Program-made: the position numbers and the translations under genes
Shown here: positions 7,795 to 16,175 of the stretch, one piece after another
Layout of the letters: each line of letters starts with the position of its first letter
Position numbering within the stretch: the stretch's first letter is position 1
Notes under the pieces: generated by a model
Databases searched by the model: none
The model's input: only the letters and a program-made list of their open reading frames with translations
Told to the model about the DNA's origin: nothing
NCBI GenBank assembly: GCA_017860135.1
Contig: JAFNAG010000028.1
Coordinates: 1 to 41,484 of the forward strand
From: Acidobacteriota bacterium
Lineage (GTDB): Bacteria; Acidobacteriota; UBA6911
Length of the DNA stretch: 41,484 nucleotides
Direction: 5' to 3'

Positions 7795-8939
7795 CGGGCG
7801 CGCACCTCCCTCCCCAGCAGCGCCTGCACGCCATACAGCCGCGCGCGCTCCAGTACCGGGCGCTCTGCCGCCGGCGCGGCGGCGATCTGGTGGTTGACAG
7901 AGCGCACGTAATACCCGCACAGGGTCCGCTCGTTAGCCAGCGCCGCAAAATCAATGGCAGGAACGGTGTGATTCTCCCATGCAAGGAACAGGGCCGCACC
8001 CGCCAGCCGCTCTTCCATTTCGGATGTGGACAGGTACAGCCTGGGATCCAGGGAGCCCTCGAGATGAACGCGAACGATCGTGTTTTCGTCGAACGCGCCG
8101 CCGCGCCGCCGGAGAATATCATCGACGATCTGCTCGCGGCTGGTGTACCCGTCACAGTCCACGGTTATCGTGGCGAGCGGATACTGGCTGGCGGGGCACG
8201 ATTTCACTTCGATGCCGCCGCTGCCGTCGATCTCTCCCAACAGGTAGCCACAGGCGCCTTCCTCGTCCCAGGCGCGCCCCTCCGGAATGCCGCAATACCA
8301 GATGCGCGCAGAGTCGAGCGGATTCAAGACCGGCCGCTGGCGGTGATAGTGCCCGAGTGCGCAGTAGTGCACGTTCTTCCCGGAGATTTCGCCGACGGTG
8401 AACGGGCCATGGGCGGCCTTGCCGGCCGGGACACAGCCGACGTCGGATCCATGCGCAAGCACCAGGTTCCACCCCTCTGCGGGCAACACCGGCAGCTTTT
8501 GGAATATGGGTTCTTCCAGCCGGCTATGGGCGAACCCGAAACCTGTGACACGCACGCCCGTATCCGCCATTTCGACGCTGCGGAATTCCTCTTCGCGGAA
8601 AATGTGAACGTTTTCCGGCCAGGCCTCCGTGCAATAGGGCGACTCCCGAAGGCACGGATCGTGGTTGCCCGGGGCAATGAACACGCGGATGCCGTCCAGA
8701 TTCTCGAATTGCTGCTTCAGAAACTCGACAGTGTCGGGCGTAACACGGTCGTGCTCGAACAGGTCGCCCGCGATCAGGACCAGATCCACAGACTGGCGGC
8801 GGGCATCTTCCAGAATGCGCCGAAAGGTGCCGCGGATCGCCTCGCGTTTGCGGTCCCCAAGCCGCGAGGGCAGTCCGGCTCCCGAGAAACTCGTGTCGAG
8901 GTGAATGTCGGAGGTGTGAATGAAACGGATCGGTGTCAT
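7791..8939 (-). CDS. Metallophosphoesterase nuclease, SbcD/Mre11/YhaO-like
   Basis: This is a calcineurin-like DNA nuclease of 382 residues. The metal-binding motifs run in order: HTSDIHLD near 8-15, IAGDLFEHD near 56-64, GNHDP near 91-95, a LAHGSDVG block near 162-169 and LGHYHRQ near 195-201. The C-terminal third resembles the capping and ATPase-interaction region of SbcD and YhaO proteins. It overlaps the ATPase start by four bases and begins 15 bases after the stop of a DEDDy exonuclease gene, so all three are one operon. The family makes Mn-dependent exonuclease and endonuclease subunits partnered with SbcC/Rad50/YhaN ATPases. The partnership here is inferred from gene order and family knowledge. 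Confidence 0.93.
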   Translation of the reverse strand: MTPIRFIHTSDIHLDTSFSGAGLPSRLGDRKREAIRGTFRRILEDARRQSVDLVLIAGDLFEHDRVTPDTVEFLKQQFENLDGIRVFIAPGNHDPCLRESPYCTEAWPENVHIFREEEFRSVEMADTGVRVTGFGFAHSRLEEPIFQKLPVLPAEGWNLVLAHGSDVGCVPAGKAAHGPFTVGEISGKNVHYCALGHYHRQRPVLNPLDSARIWYCGIPEGRAWDEEGACGYLLGEIDGSGGIEVKSCPASQYPLATITVDCDGYTSREQIVDDILRRRGGAFDENTIVRVHLEGSLDPRLYLSTSEMEERLAGAALFLAWENHTVPAIDFAALANERTLCGYYVRSVNHQIAAAPAAERPVLERARLYGVQALLGREVRAR

Positions 8940-8954
8940 TCCTGCCCGTCAAGT

Positions 8955-9533
8955 CTACCAGGATATGTCAATTCGGCGGTGCGCATTCTGTCTCAAATCG
9001 TGGATCAGGAGATAGCCATGCTCTTTGGCGAACAGATACAGATCGCGGGTGATCTCGACATCCATCTTGCAATAGTCGACCACTTTCTGGCGTTGGGCCG
9101 GATCGCCGGACCGCCACCAGGTCACGCTCTCCGTGCCTGAACCGGTCTTTTTCCGCTGCAGCGTGGCATGAGCCAGGGAGTCCAGCTTCACCCGGAACCC
9201 GAGCTTCCTGCTGAGTTGCGCGAGCATGTCGAGACTCTTGCGGTAGAGGGCGTCCACGGGGCCGTAAGCGCTCAGCACCTTGAAATCAAAATTCTCTCCG
9301 TTGAAAGTGACGATCGGCTCGAACCTCTCCAGCTCCCGAAGGAGCCGTGGAGCGTCCTCCTCATACCAGACGCGCAGGCCGTTCTGTTCATCCCAGGTGA
9401 CCACCAGCGCGATCCGGAACTTGTGAACCGCGCTCCAGCCGCCGGCGACTTCGTCGCTTAGGAACTGGGTTTCAACGTCGAGGACCAGCGGGCCGCCCCT
9501 GGCCGCGCCGAAATCAAAAGCGAGATTCTTCAT
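8955..9533 (-). CDS. DEDDy 3'-5' exonuclease, RNase H-like fold
   Basis: This is a stand-alone DnaQ/RNase H-fold exonuclease of 192 residues. The acidic residues are in place: DVE at 19-21 (Exo I), NGENFDF with Asp83 (Exo II) and Tyr154-x3-Asp158 in YCKMD (Exo III). That spacing makes it the DEDDy rather than the DEDDh type. It resembles the exonuclease-like domain seen in YprB and helicase-associated proteins. It is the first gene of an operon with an SbcD-like phosphoesterase (15 bases downstream) and a YhaN-like ATPase. In Bacillus subtilis yhaO and yhaN sit beside yhaM, another 3'-5' exonuclease of a different fold, so this protein may fill a comparable place. Whether it acts on DNA or RNA is not visible. 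Confidence 0.85.
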   Translation of the reverse strand: MKNLAFDFGAARGGPLVLDVETQFLSDEVAGGWSAVHKFRIALVVTWDEQNGLRVWYEEDAPRLLRELERFEPIVTFNGENFDFKVLSAYGPVDALYRKSLDMLAQLSRKLGFRVKLDSLAHATLQRKKTGSGTESVTWWRSGDPAQRQKVVDYCKMDVEITRDLYLFAKEHGYLLIHDLRQNAHRRIDISW

Positions 9534-9867
9534 CGGGATCCATTCTCGAAACCAAGGGTTCGCGCAAAAATACGTTCACATCCTGGCGCGAGCGCCGGGC
9601 GGGCAGATGCAAGGCGCCGCGACGCAGGCGATGCGGTGACATCGTCGAGGAGCGGCAACGCGGCAAATGCCCGCCCGCCGCCGCGCCCGAAGGGCTGCAG
9701 CCTCTCCGATATCTGAATTCCTAAGCCCATCGTTCAGCGCATCCCTCGCTTTCCCATGCCGCAGCAGAATGTGAAGTCATTTTTGCGCGAGCCCCAAGGC
9801 GGAAATCGCGCCAGTTCATTTTGTATCCGGCTGCGCGCCCAGGCAAGTCAAAACTAAACGCCGGGGA
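9534..9867. other. Intergenic region, no gene recognised
   Basis: These 334 bases separate the nuclease operon from the beta-CASP gene; both read to the left. They should hold the promoter of the operon. The right part (9780-9860) is more A+T-rich. The left part is very G+C-rich and shows short GGCGC/GCGCC complementarities near 9595-9625 but no strong hairpin. A 66-codon open frame ending in an ATGA overlap with the exonuclease start has no recognisable features and skewed composition, so I do not call it. Confidence 0.5.
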
Positions 9868-11265
9868 TTACTTCAACTCGATGGTTTCGAGATGTTCAGG
9901 GATGCTGACTTTCCACTTGAGAGCGCGGCGGATTTCCCCGGCCAGCGCGGCGCTCGACTCGGGCTCGCCGTGCACCACGAAGGCCTGCCTCGGCGGCACT
10001 CGCACGCCGCGCAGCCAATGCAGCAGTTCGCGCGAATCCGCGTGGCGCGAAAAGGACTCCATCGCCCGGACCTGGGCGCGGACCGGCACCTGCTCTCCGT
10101 GGATCTTGATTTCCCGGGCCCCGTCCTTGAGAAGCTGGCCGCGCGTCCCGTTCGCTTGAAAGCCTATGAACAGGACAGCGTTGCGCGGATCGGGAAGACG
10201 GCACTTGAGGTGGTGAAGCACGCGCCCGCCTGTTGCCATGCCGCTTGCGGAGATGATAATGCAGGGAAAATGCTGGCTGTTCAGCTCCTTGGACTCCGCG
10301 GGCGAGCGCAGGAAGTGAAGATTCGGGAAAATCATGGGGCACTCGCCGGTGGCACTGAAGATCGCCCGCGCCTGCCGGTCGAGCGACTCGATGTGGCGGC
10401 AATAGATTTCGGTTATCGAAATCGCCATGGGGCTGTCGACGTACACCGGCAGGTCGGGAATGGCGCCTTTGGCCTTCATCCCGCGCAGAGTGTAAAGCAG
10501 TATCTGAGTCCTGCCCAGCGCAAAGGCCGGCACGACCAGCGATCCGCCGCGCGCCGCAGTCGCATTGATAATCTCTGCCAGTTCAGGCTCCGGATCCTCG
10601 TCAGGGTGTTCCCTGTCGCCGTACGTCGACTCGATGAGGATGTAATCCGCTTTCTCGATCACAAACGGATCATTGTCCACGACAACGTCCCGTCGCCCCA
10701 GATCCCCGGAAAACAGGATGGAACGGGTTCGCCCGTCCGCCGCAGGCACACTCACCTCGATCATCGCGGAGCCCAGGACGTGGCCCGCTTCATGAAACAT
10801 GACCTTCGTGCCACCGGGCAGGTCCATCGGTTTCCTATAGTCGATCGACCGGATCAGGGGAACCGCACGCTCGACGTCCTCCCCGGTATAAAGCGGCAGG
10901 GCCGGCTTGTGCTTGCTGAATCCCTTTTTATTGGCAAACCGCGCATCTTCCTCCTGCAAATGGGCGGCATCGGCCAGGTTGATCTCCGCGAGTTCCCGCG
11001 TGACTTCCGTGCTCCAGACAGACCCCCGGAAGCCATCCCGCACAAAAACGGGCAGCATGCCGATGTGGTCCACATGAGCGTGGGTCAGGAAGATGTGATC
11101 GAGCGACGAAGGCCGAACAGGAAGCGCCTCCCAGTTGCGCAGCCGCAGGTTCTTGTTGCCCTGAAACATGCCGCAATCCACCAGGAAGCGGACTTTTCCG
11201 GTGTCCACGAGATATTTGGAGCCGGTGACCGTCCCCGTCCCGCCCAGGAATTGAAGTAGAGCCAT
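9868..11265 (-). CDS. Metallo-beta-lactamase/beta-CASP RNA-processing exonuclease-like protein
   Basis: This is an MBL-fold hydrolase of the beta-CASP group, 465 residues, the usual length for the bacterial CPSF73-like family. Zinc-binding motifs are THAHVDHIG near 62-70, HEAGHVLGSA near 158-167 and SGDLG near 186-190. The following ESTYG is typical of the group. The beta-CASP part carries SASGMATGGR, FSRHAD and VHGEPES, the motifs A-C with the late His residues. Characterised relatives cut or degrade RNA. The start ATG 11265 follows AGAGGGGAGA. It is a single gene with an intergenic region on either side, so no operon partner is apparent. DNA-directed relatives exist (Pso2/Artemis), but the C-terminal motifs match the CPSF-like RNA branch better. 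Confidence 0.92.
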   Translation of the reverse strand: MALLQFLGGTGTVTGSKYLVDTGKVRFLVDCGMFQGNKNLRLRNWEALPVRPSSLDHIFLTHAHVDHIGMLPVFVRDGFRGSVWSTEVTRELAEINLADAAHLQEEDARFANKKGFSKHKPALPLYTGEDVERAVPLIRSIDYRKPMDLPGGTKVMFHEAGHVLGSAMIEVSVPAADGRTRSILFSGDLGRRDVVVDNDPFVIEKADYILIESTYGDREHPDEDPEPELAEIINATAARGGSLVVPAFALGRTQILLYTLRGMKAKGAIPDLPVYVDSPMAISITEIYCRHIESLDRQARAIFSATGECPMIFPNLHFLRSPAESKELNSQHFPCIIISASGMATGGRVLHHLKCRLPDPRNAVLFIGFQANGTRGQLLKDGAREIKIHGEQVPVRAQVRAMESFSRHADSRELLHWLRGVRVPPRQAFVVHGEPESSAALAGEIRRALKWKVSIPEHLETIELK

Positions 11266-11590
11266 TCTCCCCTCTTTCCATTTCCGGGCAGCCGCCAGAC
11301 TTGACTGCCTGAGTACTCGATTTCATAACTACGGAGACGTATTTGCTCCCGTTATAAAAGCGCAGGTCGAGCCGGATTGGGACTGCAGCCAAACCTGCAG
11401 AATCTGTCAGCCGTCATTTGTCGTTGGCCATTTGACGACTTGAAACTTGCCGGATTCAATGACAAATGGCAAATGATCAATGATAAACGACAAATTCTCT
11501 TCACGCCTGCCTTGCGGCTGCGATACATCCCCGTATTTATGTAAGGATCCTTTCCAGACCACCTTGATCCCGCTGCCTGGTGCATTCCGA
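11266..11590. other. Intergenic region with a CATTTGTC-type inverted repeat
   Basis: No gene is seen. At 11412-11434 the words CATTTGTCGTTGGCCATTTG occur, and at 11460-11496 complementary words (GACAAATGGCAAATG, GATAAACGACAAATT) occur, giving an imperfect stem of iterated 7-9 base units like other palindromes in this window. The rest carries the upstream region of the beta-CASP gene and the downstream side of the ABC ATPase gene. No clear promoter could be assigned. Confidence 0.55.
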
Positions 11591-12256
11591 CTACTGCCCC
11601 ACGATCCAGCCGTCGGACATTTCCACGATGCGCGAACCGTAGGAAGCATTCCTTTCGGAGTGAGTCACCTGAACGATGGTGGTCCCCTCCTCGTTGAGCC
11701 TCTTGAAAAGGTCCATGATCTCTTTACCCTGGCTGGTGTGGAGGTTTCCGGTCGGCTCGTCCGCCAGGATCACTTTCGGGCCGGCGATCACAGCCCGGGC
11801 GACAGCCACCAGCTGCTGCTGTCCGCCGGAGAGCTGGTTCGGGTAGAGATCTTTCTTGCCGACGATCTGGAACCGGTCCAGCACATCACACACCAGGCTT
11901 TCCCTCTCCTTCCGTGGAAGGTTTCGGTAGGAGAGGGGAAGGTCCAGATTCTCGTAGACCGTCAGGTTGTCCAGCAGGTGGTAGCTCTGAAACACAAAGC
12001 CGATGTTTCTTTTCTGCAGATCCGCCCGCTCCTTGGGTTTGAGCTTGTGCACCGGCGCCTCCAGAAAGTGATATTCCCCGTTCCAGGCGCTGTCGTACAT
12101 CCCGAGGATGTGCAGGAGGGTGGATTTGCCCGCTCCGGAAGGCCCCATGATGGAGATGAACTCCCCTTCCTTCACCGCCAGGTCGACGCGACGCAACACC
12201 CAGGTCTTCGTGACCCCGTGTTCAAAGTATTTTTCCACACTATGGAGTCGTATCAT
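11591..12256 (-). CDS. ABC transporter ATP-binding protein, MacB/LolD type, without adjacent permease
   Basis: This is a complete ABC ATPase of 221 residues. Walker A is GPSGAGKST near 38-46, the Q-loop is [10 protein letters not shown], the signature is LSGGQQQLV, Walker B is [11 protein letters not shown] and the switch His is in VTHS. The DEPTGNLHT signature and short length place it with MacB/LolD/FtsE-like exporters or mechanotransmitters. ATG 12256 is taken because CAGGGGCTG lies just upstream and the product then begins [11 protein letters not shown]; an in-frame start at 12313 lacks a ribosome site. No permease gene is adjacent. A FtsX/MacB-fold permease without ATPase lies at 36.8 kb, so the two could meet in the cell, but that is inference only. 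Confidence 0.92.
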   Translation of the reverse strand: MIRLHSVEKYFEHGVTKTWVLRRVDLAVKEGEFISIMGPSGAGKSTLLHILGMYDSAWNGEYHFLEAPVHKLKPKERADLQKRNIGFVFQSYHLLDNLTVYENLDLPLSYRNLPRKERESLVCDVLDRFQIVGKKDLYPNQLSGGQQQLVAVARAVIAGPKVILADEPTGNLHTSQGKEIMDLFKRLNEEGTTIVQVTHSERNASYGSRIVEMSDGWIVGQ

Positions 12257-12330
12257 TTCAGCCCCTGGTTCCATGCTTGGATGGCAGCTGCCATGAAGGA
12301 GTGAGCACCGCACGCGCGGCGCACCTCTCG

Positions 12331-13284
12331 TTACCTTCTGGTCCAGCCGACCCGCGTATACGTGAGTCCGATCGCGTCCAGATAATCCCCGGCGCGACCG
12401 ATGAAACCGACTGCCTGGTTTCCGGAAGGGACGTCGATGCGATAATCCCTGTCCCCGCCGCGACCGCCGAAGACCTGGGATGTGCGCCTGTTGGTGTGTA
12501 TGCGCAGGGAATCAATGCTTCTGCCGTGCCGGCCCGAAACCCCGATGATGTATTCTCCCGAATCGAGACGAAAGACGTAAGGATTGCCGCCCGATCCGCC
12601 GTGACGGGCGCCATCGGAGCGCTGGCCATTCGACAGGGCATAGACCATCTGGACGGCATCGACATACTCACCGGCCCATACCCGAACCTCTGAAACACGT
12701 GCTCCGGCGGCAGCCCTCGCATCCGAAAATGCTCTCCCCCCGCTGCCGCCGGCAGTGCTGGTTTCCGAGATCTGCGCCTGCAGCGGAGTGCAGATCAATC
12801 CGATGGCGTCGAGATAGTCCCCTGCACGGCCTGCGAATCCGACGGCGCAATTTCCCGAGGGGACGTCGACGCGGTAGTCCGTGCTCCCTCCGCTCCCGCC
12901 GTATAAGGCGGACGAGCGTTTGTTGGTTTCTATGCGCATGGAATCGATGGTTTCGCCGTACCGGCCGGAGAGCCCGGTGATGTATTCATCCGCATCGAGG
13001 CGAAAGACGTTGAGCCTGCCTCCCGAACCGCCGTGCCGCGGGCCTGAAAGGCTGCTGCCGTCCGGAAGCACGTACACCATCTGCAAGGAGTCGATGCGCT
13101 CCCCGGACTGGATGCGCACTTCTGATACACGCGCATCGGCGGGAACCTGGAAATCAGCGAAGGTGCGCCCCCCCCGCCCCCCGACGACGTTGGTGGACGA
13201 CAGCTGGCGTCCGAAGACCCATACGCAGCCGGCTGCCAGGAAGGCGGAAATTAAAACCCATCCTCTGAGCGACGATTGACGCAT
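12331..13284 (-). CDS. Secreted protein with two jacalin-like lectin repeats
   Basis: This 317-residue protein has an N-terminal signal-like segment (LRGWVLISAFLAAGCVWVF, about 6-24) followed by two homologous halves, roughly 30-165 and 170-317. Each half has a GGxGGRxFxD start, ARVSEVR, an HGGSGG turn, FRLDxxEYI, a second GGxGG turn, DYRxDVPSGN and AGDYLDAIGL. This is the repeating pattern of the jacalin-like beta-prism fold. Such domains bind mannose- or galactose-type glycans, so surface or extracellular polysaccharide binding is likely. Cys in AAGCV could mark a lipoprotein, since the preceding AAG roughly fits a lipobox. ATG 13284 follows AAGGGGGA; upstream in-frame sequence is not coding-like. 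No partner enzyme is adjacent. Confidence 0.85.
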   Translation of the reverse strand: MRQSSLRGWVLISAFLAAGCVWVFGRQLSSTNVVGGRGGRTFADFQVPADARVSEVRIQSGERIDSLQMVYVLPDGSSLSGPRHGGSGGRLNVFRLDADEYITGLSGRYGETIDSMRIETNKRSSALYGGSGGSTDYRVDVPSGNCAVGFAGRAGDYLDAIGLICTPLQAQISETSTAGGSGGRAFSDARAAAGARVSEVRVWAGEYVDAVQMVYALSNGQRSDGARHGGSGGNPYVFRLDSGEYIIGVSGRHGRSIDSLRIHTNRRTSQVFGGRGGDRDYRIDVPSGNQAVGFIGRAGDYLDAIGLTYTRVGWTRR

Positions 13285-13490
13285 AAGATCCCCCTTTTGG
13301 CATATCACGACAGAATTATAGGAGATCCGCTCAAAACGACCTAGGCGAATCTCAGGCGGAAAAACGCCGGCTCGAGCGCAAGGAGCCGCACCCGACAGAC
13401 ACACCCCGGTTTTATACACAGCGTCATAGTTGAGCGATAGGAGTTGAGAACCAGTATGCGTCTGCCGCAGGCAGAATCGTTCGCCGCTTC

Positions 13491-13577
13491 ACCACAGAGA
13501 TCCCAGAGCGGTGCTGCCGTGATTCCTGCCCGGGGGCAGACGCGGGATTTCTCTGCGTTCTCCGTTGTCTCTGTGGT
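13491..13577. repeat. CACAGAGA-type inverted repeat
   Basis: ACCACAGAGA (13491-13500) and its exact complement TCTCTGTGGT (13568-13577) enclose further related words (TCCCAGAG; CTCTGCGTTCTCCG). The organisation resembles the CACGAATT and CACAGATT palindromes elsewhere in the window but uses a different unit. It lies in the 634-base gap between the lectin gene start and the TPR gene stop, both leftward genes. Confidence 0.65.
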
Positions 13578-13643
13578 TCATTATTGCTTTTTTTCTGACT
13601 GCAGCTCGGTCCAAATGCCTGTCAGGACTTATATCGCTGTTCA

Positions 13644-13880
13644 ACTCGCCTGAAAATCCTTGCCAAAAAGGAAAGGATTTTTCAGCACCACGGAATAACG
13701 GTCGGTATCGGGATCGCAATCGCAGTCGCAATCGCTATCGAGAATTGTGCATAATCGGACGCCAATGTATTGATGCCGGCAGCGCAATGATGCCGACGTC
13801 GATTCCGAAGGCGATTACGATACCGATTGTGGCATTTCCAGGAGTAGTCGCTTTGCCTGGTTGCGGCCATCGGCCGCGCT
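13644..13880 (-). repeat. Dispersed hexamer-hairpin repeat, copy B
   Basis: Read on the minus strand it matches copy A: GCGGCCGATGGCCGC palindrome, CGACTACTCCTGGAAATG flank, first arm of five hexamers (13799-13828), loop with CTGCCGGCATCAATA and GGCGTCCGATTATGCAC, second arm of seven hexamers (13700-13741), then GGTGCTGAAAAATCC and TTTTTGGCAAGGA. Flanks and loop differ from copy A at only scattered positions, while the hexamer arms differ in number and in variable base. The rest of the 13285-13918 gap holds the CACAGAGA inverted repeat and the upstream region of the lectin gene. Confidence 0.85.
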
Positions 13881-13918
13881 GTGTATGGATCTTACAACCC
13901 GCCTCCTCCTTCGGCCTG

Positions 13919-15817
13919 TCAGGGTGGGCGGGCATTCACCTGGTGTAACAGTTGACGGGCCTGCGAATTGCCCGGGTCGAGTTTAAGGGCTTCCTGAAGC
14001 AGGGACCTGGCTTCGATGATCCGATCTGTTTCATACAAGAGGCTCGCCAGTGCGACGCGCGGGCCTGCAAGGCTCGGATCGAGCTCGATCGATCTGCGCA
14101 GTTCGCTCTCTGCAGATGGAACGTCGTTCTGCATAAACAGCGACGTCCCCAGATTGGCGTGAGCCACGGCATTGCCCGGCTCCAGTTCCACCGCCCGGCG
14201 CAAGAGGCCTTCCGCCTCAGCCGCACGGTCCTGCTTCAGCATGATGGCGCCCATGCTCTGGTAGGCATCGCCGAGAGTGGGAACCAGATCGCGCGCTTCT
14301 ACGGCCCACTTCCAGGCATCTTCAAGATTTCCCTGCTCGCTTGCCACGGCGCTCATGCCGAGCAGGCTGATGGCTCGCTCTCTGGGAACCCGAACAAACA
14401 CTCGCGACTCGGAAATCAAAGCTGCCTGAAACGTCTCGCGCGCAGCTTCAAGATCTCCTTCACTGAAAAGGATCTTTCCGAGATTGTTGCGCATCGACAC
14501 CGCGTCGGGAGAGACCGCCAGAGTCTCCATGCAGAAGGTCTTGTCGTCCTGCCAGATGTGATGGCGGCCGATTGTAAGGAGACCAAGAAGAAGGACGATT
14601 CCCGCCTGAATCGCAACGACGAACTCTTTCTTCCCGGAGTAACGCCCGAACAAACCGGCCACCAGGAGGCAAAAGCCCGCGGATGGGATGTATAGATACC
14701 GTTCGGAATAAACGTTCTGACCAATTCCGCTCAAGTTCAGAACCGGCAGGATCGCCAGGACAGTGAATGTCGCAAGAAAAGCCAGCCGTTTGTCCTGTCT
14801 CACAACCCTCCTGACAAAATAGGCACATGCGGCCGCCAGGAGTATGCCGGGTAACCACTCGCGAAGAGCGAGGCGTGAAAAAGGGACAAACACATGGTAG
14901 GGATTTTGCCTGATCGGGAGCAGCAAGTCCTGCACATAACGGCAGACAAAATACAGGGTCGTCAGGATTCGGTCGACCGCTCCGATCGGCAGCGCCACCG
15001 TGGTCCGCGAGAAGGCGCCCAGGGCATGGATCCGGAGGATGAGGTATGCTGCGAGCGCACCCAGGAAAGGCGTCAATCGCCATAACCGATTCGAATCCAG
15101 TATGCGTGCTCCTTTTCCCTCAGAAGCATAGTCAGCGAGGAATACGGCTACCGGCAGAGTCAGCGCCATCTCCTTGTAAAAGAGCGCCAGCAGAAAAGCG
15201 GCCAGAGATATCGCTATATGCAAATCCTGCCGGCTCCCTCCCTTACGGTATCGCAGGTAGGCGGCCAGGGAAATGAAGTAAAACAGCCCGCAACCCACAT
15301 CGGTAATTCCGGCAACCCAGGCCACGCTCTCCGTGTGCATGGGATGGGTGCAAAAGAACAGCGCGCCCCAGAGCGCAACCGTCGGACTGCCGAGGAGTTC
15401 CATTCCCAGCCAGAAGACCGCCAGGCTTGCCAGAATGTGGAGCGCGATATTGATCCAGTGAAAGACGGAAGGAGAGATGCCATCAAGAGCATAGCCCATC
15501 ATGTAGGTGACGGTTTGCAGCGGACGATAATAGTTGGTGGAAGAATTGGCGGAAGCGAAAGCCCAGAAGTTTTCAGTGAAAGCAAGTTTAAGGTTGGCAA
15601 AACTTCGAATCCGCGGATTCCGGACGATCTGAACGTTGTCGTCATACACAAACCCGTAGCCCGCAGCCTGAAAATAACATGCCGCCGCGAGGATCGTGAT
15701 GATGGCAATATGCCACCACTTCACGCGAGCGGCGCGCGGCGTGCCGGTCGAAGGAACCTTCCGCCCGGAGGATTTCGGCTGTTTTTGTTTCGGCGGATTC
15801 TGCGGCTTATCGTTCAT
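13919..15817 (-). CDS. Polytopic membrane protein with C-terminal TPRs (TMTC/GT-C-like)
   Basis: This is a 632-residue integral membrane protein. A basic cytosolic leader (about 1-32) is followed by about ten hydrophobic segments to residue 420 and then four or more tetratricopeptide repeats to the C-terminus, for example AVELEPGNAVAHANLG and ALKLDPGNSQARQLL. The first extracytosolic loop has YGFVYDDNVQI, with the paired Asp typical of GT-C glycosyltransferases of the TMTC type, and NYYRPLQT follows. Eukaryotic TMTC proteins are O-mannosyltransferases; bacterial relatives are mostly uncharacterised. A role in lipid-linked sugar transfer to exported proteins is therefore plausible but unproven. 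The start ATG 15817 has a weak ribosome site. It is a lone gene flanked by repeat-rich spacers. Confidence 0.85.
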   Translation of the reverse strand: MNDKPQNPPKQKQPKSSGRKVPSTGTPRAARVKWWHIAIITILAAACYFQAAGYGFVYDDNVQIVRNPRIRSFANLKLAFTENFWAFASANSSTNYYRPLQTVTYMMGYALDGISPSVFHWINIALHILASLAVFWLGMELLGSPTVALWGALFFCTHPMHTESVAWVAGITDVGCGLFYFISLAAYLRYRKGGSRQDLHIAISLAAFLLALFYKEMALTLPVAVFLADYASEGKGARILDSNRLWRLTPFLGALAAYLILRIHALGAFSRTTVALPIGAVDRILTTLYFVCRYVQDLLLPIRQNPYHVFVPFSRLALREWLPGILLAAACAYFVRRVVRQDKRLAFLATFTVLAILPVLNLSGIGQNVYSERYLYIPSAGFCLLVAGLFGRYSGKKEFVVAIQAGIVLLLGLLTIGRHHIWQDDKTFCMETLAVSPDAVSMRNNLGKILFSEGDLEAARETFQAALISESRVFVRVPRERAISLLGMSAVASEQGNLEDAWKWAVEARDLVPTLGDAYQSMGAIMLKQDRAAEAEGLLRRAVELEPGNAVAHANLGTSLFMQNDVPSAESELRRSIELDPSLAGPRVALASLLYETDRIIEARSLLQEALKLDPGNSQARQLLHQVNARPP

Positions 15818-15912
15818 CAGAGGATGGCGGCATGGTCGACACGGATTCGCAGCACATCCCGGGGGACTCGAAACCGCGCCACCTTAAGGAGAAACCGCTG
15901 CGATTCAGACCG

Positions 15913-15968
15913 TGGCAAGCCCCGAAGGGGCGGTGCAGGACAGTCCAGGGCGCGAGCCCTGGGAAACG
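15913..15968 (+). repeat. Double-palindrome element, copy 1
   Basis: Two adjacent palindromes occur: AAGCCCCGAAGGGGCGG and CCAGGGCGCGAGCCCTGGG, separated by GTGCAGGACAGT. A related element in the opposite orientation lies about 200 bases to the right. Both sit upstream of the leftward TPR gene. Confidence 0.7.
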
Positions 15969-16114
15969 GCGCGCGCAAAACCCCAGCCCTGAATGGGCGG
16001 AACAGCCGGCCGATAAAAATGCGCACAATATCGCACACACCAACTCTCATGCCGACCTGATGTGCAAATCGCGTGGGACCTGCTTCGACCTTCAGGGCTG
16101 ATCCTGATCTTATG

Positions 16115-16175
16115 CCGCTCATCCCAGGGCTTGCGCCCTGGGCTTTCCTGCTGCACCCCTGCGGGGTGCGAGTTG
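16115..16175 (-). repeat. Double-palindrome element, copy 2 (inverted)
   Basis: CCCAGGGCTTGCGCCCTGGG, then CTTTCCTGCTG, then CACCCCTGCGGGGTGCG. Read on the minus strand this has the same order of palindromes and spacer (GTGCAGCAGGAAAG) as copy 1. The 539-base spacer 15818-16356 contains only these two elements and the region upstream of the TPR gene; I see no gene in it. Confidence 0.7.

Noticed and set aside
5038-7911. Open frame of more than 950 codons antisense to the YhaN-like ATPase gene
   Set aside because: It is a mirror of high-G+C codon use in the real gene. The minus-strand product has all ABC ATPase motifs; the antisense product has none.
9530-9730. 66-codon frame whose stop overlaps the start of the DEDDy exonuclease (ATGA)
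   Set aside because: The overlap looked operonic, but the product has no motif, a skewed Arg/Ala/Pro/Leu composition and no ribosome site.
15606-15625. TTCGAATCC-like word resembling a tRNA T-arm
   Set aside because: It lies inside the TPR membrane-protein gene and no acceptor or anticodon stems surround it.
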